From JANYJJ01 sp038241115 (GTDB lineage Bacteria; Pseudomonadota; Gammaproteobacteria; Burkholderiales; Burkholderiaceae_C): a DNA stretch of 34,663 nucleotides. A program made the translations under genes and the position numbers. The stretch is from positions 1-34,663 of the forward strand of contig JBBRGA010000017.1 of NCBI GenBank assembly GCA_038241115.1, in the 5' to 3' direction. This document shows positions 8,787 through 15,338 of the stretch, one piece after another; within the stretch, counting starts at the first letter, position 1; each line of letters starts with the position of its first letter. A model generated the notes under the pieces. The model did no database searches. It saw only the letters and a list, made by a program, of their open reading frames with translations, and was not told the origin of the DNA.

Positions 8787-9443
8787 GTGCCCACATCTTC
8801 ACCGCATAAAGGAAAAATATTGGTCGTCGATGACGACCGCCTCGTGTTGGCCACGCTGGCGCACGGTCTGTCTCAAGAGGGCTTTGAGGTGATCGATGCC
8901 GACAACGGCGACGACGCCATCTTGCTGGCCCGCGAACACAAGCCCGACCTCGCCTTGCTGGACATTCGCATGGAAGGCAAAAGCGGTTTTGATGTGGCCG
9001 CCTACCTGCGCGATGTGTGCCACATGCCGTTCATGTTTTTGTCGGCCTTCACCGACGACGACACGGTGCGCCAGGTCAAGGCCTTGGGCGCGGTGGCCTA
9101 CTTGGTCAAGCCGCTGGACATTCGTCAAATCGTGCCGGCAGTGGAGTCGGCCTTCGCCAACTTGCGTGCCGCTCGCGTGCAGGGCAACCCGAGCACGGTC
9201 ACAGCCGAGCCGGCGGTCCAGAGCGCCTCCGTGCAAAAAAGATCGGCCCCGGCCGAGGACGACGTGCTGGAGCAAGTGGTGGCGCTGGCCGCGGGAGTGC
9301 TCATGCACCGCTACTCGCTGACCCGCGGTGCCGCGCTGCAACGCCTCAAGCGCGTGGCCATCGGCGAAGGCACGTCTTTGGTCGAGCAAGCCGAACGCTT
9401 GGTCGCGGCGGTGGAACTGCTGGCCAAGACCGGGGCCGATTGA
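8787..9443 (+). CDS. Response regulator with ANTAR RNA-binding output domain
   Basis: Residues about 10-125 form a receiver domain: acidic pocket VVDDDR, phosphoacceptor Asp59 in LALLDIRM, and conserved Lys108 in YLVKPLD. A linker of about 35 residues leads to an ANTAR domain at about 160-215 (VALAAGVLMHRYSLTRGAALQRLKRVA). ANTAR proteins such as NasR, AmiR and EutV bind paired hairpins in nascent RNA and prevent transcription termination; this one presumably does likewise when phosphorylated by the upstream kinase, but its RNA targets are unknown. The start is GTG 8787, eight residues before the first beta strand; the ribosome site is weak. TTG 8820 would remove part of the receiver and is unlikely. 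The 85-base gap after the kinase gene shows no clear terminator, so co-transcription is plausible. Confidence 0.9.
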   Translation: MPTSSPHKGKILVVDDDRLVLATLAHGLSQEGFEVIDADNGDDAILLAREHKPDLALLDIRMEGKSGFDVAAYLRDVCHMPFMFLSAFTDDDTVRQVKALGAVAYLVKPLDIRQIVPAVESAFANLRAARVQGNPSTVTAEPAVQSASVQKRSAPAEDDVLEQVVALAAGVLMHRYSLTRGAALQRLKRVAIGEGTSLVEQAERLVAAVELLAKTGAD

Positions 9444-9446
9444 GCT

Positions 9447-9490
9447 GCTTGCGGCTTGCTGAGCTACGGCTTGCGGCTTACTGAATTACG
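9447..9490. repeat. 22-bp imperfect tandem duplication between convergent genes
   Basis: Two adjacent 22-base units (9447-9468 and 9469-9490) both start GCTTGCGGCTT and differ at three positions. They lie directly after the response-regulator stop codon and before the convergent Nudix gene. No hairpin with a T-run is visible, so this is not an obvious terminator. Confidence 0.8.
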
Positions 9491-9526
9491 GCCTGAGACC
9501 CGGTAAATTCACCGCGCCTTGTGGCG

Positions 9527-10072
9527 TCAGCCGATGTCGGCGCAGTGCACCTCGAACTGGCCGGTCTTCCTGTCTTCAAAGAAGCGCTGCAGCGTGACCT
9601 TCACGGTTTTAAAGGCAAGGTCATCCCAAGGAATGTCGGCCTCGGAAAAAAGCTGCGCCTCAATGGTCTCGGGGCCGGGCGCGAAATGGGTGTTCAGCAA
9701 ACGTGCCCGGTAAAACAAGTGCACCTGGCCGACACGCACGACGTTGATCACGGTGTACAGGCCCTGCATTTCCACGCTGGCACCGGCTTCTTCGATCGTT
9801 TCGCGCAAAGCGCCTTCGGCCGCGGTTTCGTTCAGTTCCATGAAGCCCGCCGGCAGCGTCCAGTAGCCGTAGCGGGGCTCGATGTTGCGGCGACACAGCA
9901 ACACTTGATCGCCCCACACCGGCAACGTGCCCACCACGTTCAGCGGATTCTCGTAGTGAACGTTGCCGCAGGCCGTGCAAACCGCGCGCTCGCGGTTGTC
10001 GTCCACCGGGACCACGTAGTTGACAGGAGCTCCGCAGAGCTTGCAATGCTTGAAACCGCGCGCTTGAAACAT
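9527..10072 (-). CDS. Nudix hydrolase with N-terminal zinc ribbon
   Basis: The 181-residue protein opens with a four-cysteine zinc ribbon (CKLCGAPV then CTACGNVHYENP) and then a Nudix domain. The Nudix box is complete: it begins GFMELNETAAEGALRE and continues TIEEAGA, matching GX5EX7REUXEEXGU. The family hydrolyses nucleoside diphosphates linked to another moiety; the short zinc-ribbon type is often annotated as ADP-ribose pyrophosphatase, but the substrate cannot be assigned here. I chose ATG 10072 because the protein then starts just before the zinc ribbon as in relatives; the frame stays open upstream to 10171, where the extra residues look non-coding. No strong ribosome site is seen. It is convergent with the ANTAR regulator and divergent from the FAH gene. 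Confidence 0.88.
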   Translation of the reverse strand: MFQARGFKHCKLCGAPVNYVVPVDDNRERAVCTACGNVHYENPLNVVGTLPVWGDQVLLCRRNIEPRYGYWTLPAGFMELNETAAEGALRETIEEAGASVEMQGLYTVINVVRVGQVHLFYRARLLNTHFAPGPETIEAQLFSEADIPWDDLAFKTVKVTLQRFFEDRKTGQFEVHCADIG

Positions 10073-10205
10073 GGGTTTGAGTGTAGTTGCCACAACGCAT
10101 TTGCAGGCCGCGTTGACATCATCTGAAGTGCCCCGTTTGGTCGACTTTTGTAAATTGCTGCGTGGCATCATCGATCACACCTACACACCGCTTCGGAGCC
10201 TTTTC

Positions 10206-10922
10206 ATGTCTTACGTCATCACCGCGCCAGACATCGTCACCGTGCCCGTGAAAGGTGCCGGCGCCGGCGATGTGTTCCCGGTGCGACGTATTTACTGTGT
10301 CGGCCGCAACTATGTCGACCATGCCATCGAGATGGGCCACTCGGGCCGCGAAGCACCGTTCTTTTTCTTGAAACCGGCCGACTCGATCTTGGCAGTGGCT
10401 GAAGGCACTGTCGGCCGCATGCACTACCCCGGTCTGACTGCCAACTTGCACCATGAATTGGAACTGGTGGTGGCCATCGGCAAAGGCGGTCGCAACATCA
10501 GCGCCGCAGACGCCATGCAGCATGTCTACGGCTACGCCGTCGGCCTGGACATGACCCGGCGCGACCTGCAAAACGATGCCAAAAAACAAGGTCGCCCCTG
10601 GTGCACCGGCAAAGGATTTGAAGAGTCGGCTCCCATCGGTCCGATCGTGCCGGCGGCCTTGTGCGCGCTGAATGCCGACACGCCCATCGCGCTCACTGTG
10701 AACGGCACAGCGCGTCAAGCCAGCGTCTTGGGTAAATTAATCTGGAGCGTGCCCGAAATCATCGAGCACTTGTCTGTCGCCTGGGATCTGGCGCCCGGCG
10801 ATTTGATCTATACCGGAACGCCCGAGGGCGTGGCCGCGGTCGTGGTGGGCGATGTGATGCGCGCCAGTTTGGGTGCGGCGGGCAACGTGACCACTTTGGC
10901 GGTGGAACTGGTCGCGCGTTGA
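10206..10922 (+). CDS. Fumarylacetoacetate hydrolase family protein (fumarylpyruvate hydrolase-like)
   Basis: The 238-residue protein is a single-domain FAH enzyme. It shows RRIYCVGRNYVDHAIEMG near the N-terminus, the metal-binding acidic pair in HHELELVVAIGK, the third ligand in GLDMTRRDLQ, and the C-terminal DLIYTGTPEGVAAV loop. These enzymes cleave C-C bonds in beta-diketo acids in the cytosol. The GREAPFFFLKPADSI stretch and short length resemble fumarylpyruvate hydrolases of gentisate pathways (NagK type), but oxaloacetate decarboxylase-like relatives look similar, so the substrate is tentative. No gentisate dioxygenase gene is nearby. ATG 10206 has a CGGAG ribosome site 8-9 bases upstream; the frame is open further up but without protein character. 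The stop overlaps the TTG start of pgeF, suggesting coupling. Confidence 0.85.
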   Translation: MSYVITAPDIVTVPVKGAGAGDVFPVRRIYCVGRNYVDHAIEMGHSGREAPFFFLKPADSILAVAEGTVGRMHYPGLTANLHHELELVVAIGKGGRNISAADAMQHVYGYAVGLDMTRRDLQNDAKKQGRPWCTGKGFEESAPIGPIVPAALCALNADTPIALTVNGTARQASVLGKLIWSVPEIIEHLSVAWDLAPGDLIYTGTPEGVAAVVVGDVMRASLGAAGNVTTLAVELVAR

Positions 10923-11710
10923 ACGAATGGCTGCGGCCTGACTGGCCAAATTTGGGTTCGCCCGGCTGCGCCGGAGCCGGCGCGCTGATGACCACGCGTA
11001 ACGGCGGCGTGAGTGCAGCGCCGTTCGACAGCATGAACATTCGCCACAACCTGGGTGACGATGCGCAGGCGGTGCAACGCAACCTGGCGATCCTTCAAAG
11101 CTTTGTTCCCGCCGTGCCCATCTTCTTGGACCAAGTTCACGGCACGCGGGTGGTGCGCTTGACGCTGGCTGACTTGCAAGCCGACTCCATTCCGCATCAA
11201 GCCGATGCGTGCGTCACCACCGAACGCGCAATCGCGTGCACCGCCCAAGTGGCCGACTGCCTGCCCTTGCTGTTTGCCGCACCTGGCGGCGTGGCGGCTG
11301 CGCACGCCGGTTGGCGGGGTCTGGCCAGGGGCGTGATTGAAGCCACGCTGGCGGCGCTGTGCGACGCGGTGCAATGTCGGCCGCAGCAGGTCCGGGTCTG
11401 GTTGGGGGCTTGCATCGGGCCCGCGCAATTCGAAGTGGGCGCCGATGTGTTGGCCGCCTTTGGCGTGTCGTCAGACGTGGCGGACACCACAGAATCTCAT
11501 AAGGCAGGTTTTGTTGCCCGGGGCATGCAGCATCACGGCAAATGGTGGGGCAACTTGCCGCAACTCGCGCGTGAGCGATTGCAAGCCGCTGGCGTTCAAC
11601 ACATCAGCGGCGGCGCATGGTGCACCGCCAGCGACGCGTCAAGATTCTTTTCGTACCGGCGCGACGGCGTCACCGGACGCATGGTCGCCGTGGTTTGGCG
11701 GACTGACTGA
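10919..11710 (+). CDS. pgeF: Peptidoglycan editing factor PgeF (YfiH/DUF152 family)
   Basis: The 263-residue product matches the former multicopper-oxidase-like YfiH family. Members studied in E. coli remove misincorporated residues from peptidoglycan precursors, and related proteins act on purine nucleosides. The metal-ligand motifs are present: FLDQVHGTRVV, VADCLPLLFA, and AAAHAGWRGLARGV. The start appears to be TTG at 10919, overlapping the FAH stop as TTGA; this gives the usual LRPDWP N-terminus, whereas the first in-frame ATG (10988) would remove it. The last 72 bases overlap the convergent small membrane-protein gene. The same pgeF-to-phaC neighbourhood is, from memory, common in Comamonadaceae. 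Function is well supported by family; the start is less certain. Confidence 0.9.
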   Translation: MNEWLRPDWPNLGSPGCAGAGALMTTRNGGVSAAPFDSMNIRHNLGDDAQAVQRNLAILQSFVPAVPIFLDQVHGTRVVRLTLADLQADSIPHQADACVTTERAIACTAQVADCLPLLFAAPGGVAAAHAGWRGLARGVIEATLAALCDAVQCRPQQVRVWLGACIGPAQFEVGADVLAAFGVSSDVADTTESHKAGFVARGMQHHGKWWGNLPQLARERLQAAGVQHISGGAWCTASDASRFFSYRRDGVTGRMVAVVWRTD

Positions 11711-11962
11711 GACAGTTTCGACCGCGGTTTGTGAGGCTGCCGACAGGACGGTTTGCGGTGCGGCTTCTGAAGCCGCTTCTGCCGCCCGCCGCGCTCGCTT
11801 GCGGCCCGGCGTGCCGAAGATGTAAAGCACGATGCCCAGTGGCAGCAAGCCGTAAAGCACAAACGTCACCAGCGCTCCCAGCACCGTGCCGTTGGCGGCG
11901 GTGGCCTCGGCCACCGACATCATCAGCACCACATAGATCCAGGCGATTGCGATCAGGTACAT
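11639..11962 (-). CDS. Small membrane protein, function unknown
   Basis: I do not recognise a named family. The 107-residue protein begins MYLIAIAWIYVVLMMSVAEA and has two hydrophobic segments (about residues 1-20 and 27-49, the second ending YGLLPLGIVLYIFG). A basic patch (GRKRARRAAEAA) follows, then a hydrophilic Ala/Ser/Val-rich tail. This suggests an inner-membrane hairpin with the tail in the cytosol. I chose ATG 11962 because an AGGG ribosome site lies just upstream and the hydrophobic segment starts there; the frame is open to 12316 but that part opposes phaC. Its 3' 72 bases are antisense to the end of pgeF. It lies divergent from phaC, and a role near PHA metabolism would be a guess from position only. 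Confidence 0.65.
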   Translation of the reverse strand: MYLIAIAWIYVVLMMSVAEATAANGTVLGALVTFVLYGLLPLGIVLYIFGTPGRKRARRAAEAASEAAPQTVLSAASQTAVETVSVSPPNHGDHASGDAVAPVRKES

Positions 11963-12049
11963 CGTGGCCCTGCTGCCGCGAAGCGGCGTTGGTTGGGGAA
12001 TTTGCGGAGTGAGGGCTGGCAGGCGCATCGAATTGAAGTCAATGCCCGG

Positions 12050-12065
12050 TAAGCTCAAAAGCTTA
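12050..12065. promoter_or_regulatory. Inverted repeat upstream of phaC
   Basis: A perfect palindrome TAAGCT-CAAA-AGCTTA lies 57 bases upstream of the phaC start, with further near-symmetry outside it (GGT on the left, ACC on the right). It sits between the divergent membrane-protein gene and phaC. It could be an operator or an RNA hairpin in the phaC leader; no good sigma-70 promoter could be placed near it. Confidence 0.35.
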
Positions 12066-12112
12066 ACCTGCGTTAGCGCCTGCGTTTGCGTCAGTGGCAC
12101 TTTGATCGAACC

Positions 12113-12117
12113 AAGGA
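12113..12117 (+). promoter_or_regulatory. Ribosome binding site deciding the phaC start
   Basis: AAGGA lies five bases before an in-frame GTG at 12123. It is the strongest ribosome site in this stretch and supports GTG 12123 over ATG 12249, which has only a C-rich run before it. Confidence 0.6.
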
Positions 12118-12122
12118 AACCT

Positions 12123-13922
12123 GTGAAGAACAAGTCTTTTCCGTCGAGAGTCGGCAACGCGGACCAAAAACCGACCACCAGCGCCAGCTCCGGCTCCAAC
12201 TCTAGAGCAACCTCAAGAGCCACCTCCAGCGCGTCTGCCCACACCCCCATGCCACTCACGAACTTCGTCGAAGATTCGCTGCAGACCTTGGCATCCGGCG
12301 CAGGCGAGTTGGTCAAGACGCTCAGCAGCGTCAGCCTGGCGCCGGACGTGTTGATGAAACTGCAAAGCGACTACGTGGCGCAAGCCACTGCGCTTTGGAA
12401 TCAGAGCCTGCAAACAGGCGGGGCGGCGGCACCTATTTCTGACCGCCGATTTGCCGCGCCTGAGTGGTCTACCAACCCGGTTGCCGCGTTCACGGCGCAA
12501 ATGTATTTGCTGAATTCGCAAACGCTGACGCACATGGCGGAACAGCTTCAAGCCGACGAAAAAACCCGTCAGCGCATTCAATTCGCGGTGCAGCAATGGG
12601 TGGCCATGGCCTCGCCCAGCAACTGCCTGGCGCTGAACCCGGAAGCCATCGCCAAAGCTGTCGAAACCCAGGGCGTGAGCTTGAGCCAAGGCTTGCAGCA
12701 CTTGTTGAATGACACGCAGCAAGGCCACATTTCACAAACCGATGAGAGCCAGTTCGAAGTGGGCCGCAACGTGGCCACCACCGAGGGCAGCATCGTCTTC
12801 GAGAACGCCTTGTTCCAGCTGATTGAGTACAAGCCGCTGAGCGCCAAAGTTTTTGAGCGGCCCATGCTTTTTATCCCGCCGTGCATCAACAAGTTCTACA
12901 TCCTGGACCTGCAACCCGAGAATTCCTTGATTCGCTACACGGTGGCGCAAGGCCACCGCACTTTTGTGCTGAGCTGGCGCAATGCGGACGAAAGCGTGGC
13001 GCAGTGCACTTGGGACGACTACATCCAGGACGCTGCCATCAAGGCCATCAGCGTGGTGCAGGACATCACCGGTGCCAAGACCATGAACACCTTGGGCTTC
13101 TGCGTGGGCGGCACGATTTTGAGCACCGCCTTGGCCGTGCTGGCGGCGCGCGGCGAACACCCGGCGGCCAGCATCACGCTGCTCACCACATTGCTTGATT
13201 TCTCGAACACCGGCGTGCTCGATTTGTTCATCGACGAAGCCATGGTCAAGCAGCGCGAAGACGCGCTGGGACCGCAAAGCCCGAACGGCGGCAATCTGCT
13301 CAAAGGCCAGGAGCTGGCCACGACCTTCAGCTTTTTGCGCCCCAATGATTTGGTGTGGAACTACGTGGTCGGCAACTACTTGAAAGGCGAAACCCCGCCT
13401 GCGTTTGACCTGCTCTACTGGAACAGCGACGGCACCAATTTGCCCGGCCCGATGTACTGCTGGTACCTGCGCAATACCTATCTGGAAAACAAGCTCATGG
13501 AGCCTGGCAAGACCGTGGTGTGCGGTGAAAAAGTAGACCTCGGTGCCATCGCCGCGCCAAGCTACATCTACGCAAGCCGTGAAGACCACATCGTGCCCTG
13601 GGAAGGGGCCTACAGCAACGTCGGTTTGCTGAAGGGCAAGAGGCGGTTTGTGCTGGGCGCGTCGGGTCACATTGCTGGCGTCATCAACCCGCCGGCCAAG
13701 AAAAAACGCAGCCACTGGACTGGCCCCGCCGCGCTGCCCGCAAGCTCCGCGGACTGGTTCAGCAAAGCCACTGAGCACCCAGGCAGTTGGTGGACAGATT
13801 GGTCAGCGTGGCTGGCCGGTCACGCGGGCCAACAAATCACCGCACCCAAAGCGCCGGGTAACAAAATCTACAAGGTAATCGAGGCGGCGCCAGGGCGGTA
13901 TGTGAAAGCGAAAGCCGTTTAG
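12123..13922 (+). CDS. phaC: Class I poly(3-hydroxyalkanoate) synthase PhaC
   Basis: PhaC polymerises (R)-3-hydroxyacyl-CoA into polyhydroxyalkanoate on the granule surface. The 599-residue product has the N-terminal PHA-synthase domain (NPVAAFTAQMYLLNSQT) and an alpha/beta-hydrolase core. The nucleophile is Cys327 in GFCVGG, with Asp488 in SREDHIVPW and His516 in GASGHIAGV. From memory of the Cupriavidus necator enzyme (Cys319, Asp480, His508), all three are offset by eight, consistent with normal core spacing. With GTG 12123 the N-terminus is a Ser/Ala/Thr-rich tail of about 42 residues before MPLTNFVEDSLQT; ATG 12249 would give 557 residues and is the alternative. phaA follows after 141 bases. 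A phaB reductase gene is absent from the window. Confidence 0.95.
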   Translation: MKNKSFPSRVGNADQKPTTSASSGSNSRATSRATSSASAHTPMPLTNFVEDSLQTLASGAGELVKTLSSVSLAPDVLMKLQSDYVAQATALWNQSLQTGGAAAPISDRRFAAPEWSTNPVAAFTAQMYLLNSQTLTHMAEQLQADEKTRQRIQFAVQQWVAMASPSNCLALNPEAIAKAVETQGVSLSQGLQHLLNDTQQGHISQTDESQFEVGRNVATTEGSIVFENALFQLIEYKPLSAKVFERPMLFIPPCINKFYILDLQPENSLIRYTVAQGHRTFVLSWRNADESVAQCTWDDYIQDAAIKAISVVQDITGAKTMNTLGFCVGGTILSTALAVLAARGEHPAASITLLTTLLDFSNTGVLDLFIDEAMVKQREDALGPQSPNGGNLLKGQELATTFSFLRPNDLVWNYVVGNYLKGETPPAFDLLYWNSDGTNLPGPMYCWYLRNTYLENKLMEPGKTVVCGEKVDLGAIAAPSYIYASREDHIVPWEGAYSNVGLLKGKRRFVLGASGHIAGVINPPAKKKRSHWTGPAALPASSADWFSKATEHPGSWWTDWSAWLAGHAGQQITAPKAPGNKIYKVIEAAPGRYVKAKAV

Positions 13923-13943
13923 CGCCAGTGCCACACAAACCGA

Positions 13944-13969
13944 AGAACCGCACCAAAGAACCGCACCAA
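13944..13969. repeat. 13-bp exact tandem repeat between phaC and phaA
   Basis: The unit AGAACCGCACCAA occurs twice in direct succession in the 141-base phaC-phaA spacer. No terminator hairpin is visible in the spacer, so phaC transcription may read into phaA. Confidence 0.8.
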
Positions 13970-14063
13970 AGAGCTGCGCAGCGAAAACACATACCAACCC
14001 TGTTCGGGCTGAGGCGTCGCAGTCCCAAAGAACACCACCTCACAACAAACCAGGAACTCCGTC

Positions 14064-15251
14064 ATGACCTCTAAAACCGACATCGTCATCGTTGCAGCCA
14101 CCCGCACCGCCGTAGGAAAATTTGGTGGCTCACTGGCCAAAGTGCCCGCCACCGAACTGGGTGCGGCGGTGATTCAAGAACTGCTCAAGCGCGCCAAACT
14201 CAGCGGCGACCAAATCGGCGAAGTCATCATGGGACAGGTGCTCACCGCGGGCGTCGGCCAAAACCCGGCGCGCCAGGCTGTGATCAAAAGTGGCCTGCCG
14301 AATTCGGTGCCCGCGATGACCATCAACGTAGTCTGCGGCTCGGGCCTGAAGGCGGTGATGTTGGGGGCGCAGGCCATCCGCGACGGCGACTCAGAAATCG
14401 TCATTGCCGGTGGCCAGGAAAGCATGAGCCTGGCACCGCATGTGCTGCCCAACTCGCGCGACGGCATGCGCATGGGCGACTGGAAGCTGGTTGATTCGAT
14501 GATCGTGGACGGCCTGTGGGACGTCTACAACCAGTACCACATGGGCGTGACCGCCGAAAACGTGGCCAAGAAGTTTGCTGTGGGCCGCGAAGCTCAAGAC
14601 GCTCTCGCCTTGGGCAGCCAGCAAAAGGCGGCTGCCGCTCAAGATGCCGGCAAGTTCAAAGACGAAATCGTCCCCTTCAGCATCGCTCAGAAGAAAGGCG
14701 ACCCAATTGTTTTTGCGGCCGATGAATTCATCAACCGCAAGAGCAACGCCGACGTGTTGGCGGGCTTGCGCCCTGCCTTCGACAAGGCCGGCAGCGTCAC
14801 CGCCGGCAACGCATCGGGTTTGAACGACGGCGCCGCAGGTGTCGTGCTCATGACGGCGCAACGCGCCGAACAACTCGGCCTGCCGGTGCTGGGCCGGATT
14901 GCCAGCTACGCCACCAGCGGCCTCGATCCCGCCACGATGGGCATGGGGCCCGTCAACGCTTCACGCAAGGCGCTGGAGCGCGCAGGCTGGAAGCCCGGCG
15001 ACCTGGACCTCCTGGAAATCAACGAGGCCTTTGCGGCCCAAGCTTGCGCAGTCAACACCGAGATGGGCTGGGACACCAGCAAAGTGAATGTGAACGGCGG
15101 CGCTATCGCCATCGGTCACCCCATTGGCGCGTCGGGCTGCCGAATTCTGGTGACCCTGCTGCACGAGATGCAGCGCCGCGACGCGCAGAAGGGCATTGCT
15201 TCGCTTTGCATTGGCGGCGGCATGGGTGTGGCGTTGACGGTGGAGCGCTAA
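14064..15251 (+). CDS. phaA: Acetyl-CoA C-acetyltransferase (beta-ketothiolase) PhaA
   Basis: The 395-residue thiolase condenses two acetyl-CoA to acetoacetyl-CoA, the first step of PHB synthesis. Catalytic residues are all visible: Cys91 in NVVCGSGLKAV, His352 in GGAIAIGHPIGASG, and Cys382 in SLCIGGGMGVA. The N-terminal VIVAATRTAVGKFGGSL and DLLEINEAFAAQ motifs are typical of biosynthetic thiolases. ATG 14064 has an AGGA ribosome site 8-9 bases upstream. It follows phaC in the same direction, supporting a PHA role, though thiolases of this type may also act in degradative pathways. A terminator-like hairpin lies about 100 bases after its stop. Confidence 0.94.
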   Translation: MTSKTDIVIVAATRTAVGKFGGSLAKVPATELGAAVIQELLKRAKLSGDQIGEVIMGQVLTAGVGQNPARQAVIKSGLPNSVPAMTINVVCGSGLKAVMLGAQAIRDGDSEIVIAGGQESMSLAPHVLPNSRDGMRMGDWKLVDSMIVDGLWDVYNQYHMGVTAENVAKKFAVGREAQDALALGSQQKAAAAQDAGKFKDEIVPFSIAQKKGDPIVFAADEFINRKSNADVLAGLRPAFDKAGSVTAGNASGLNDGAAGVVLMTAQRAEQLGLPVLGRIASYATSGLDPATMGMGPVNASRKALERAGWKPGDLDLLEINEAFAAQACAVNTEMGWDTSKVNVNGGAIAIGHPIGASGCRILVTLLHEMQRRDAQKGIASLCIGGGMGVALTVER

Positions 15252-15338
15252 GGCACAAGGCAGCCTTGCCCTGCCAAACACGCCGGGCTGTTGCGACGGC
15301 TACCATCTGTCGGTATGTTGTATGAGCAGGCGTTGTCC

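Noticed and set aside
10113..10141. TTGACA as -35 of an FAH promoter
   Set aside because: No acceptable -10 hexamer occurs 16-18 bases downstream.
11760..11776. Palindrome GCGGCTTC-T-GAAGCCGC
   Set aside because: It has no loop to form a hairpin and lies in Ala/Ser-rich codons of the small membrane protein, where such symmetry arises from codon use.
12732..13778. 348-codon minus-strand frame inside phaC
   Set aside because: It is a shadow of phaC, whose catalytic residues all lie on the plus strand.
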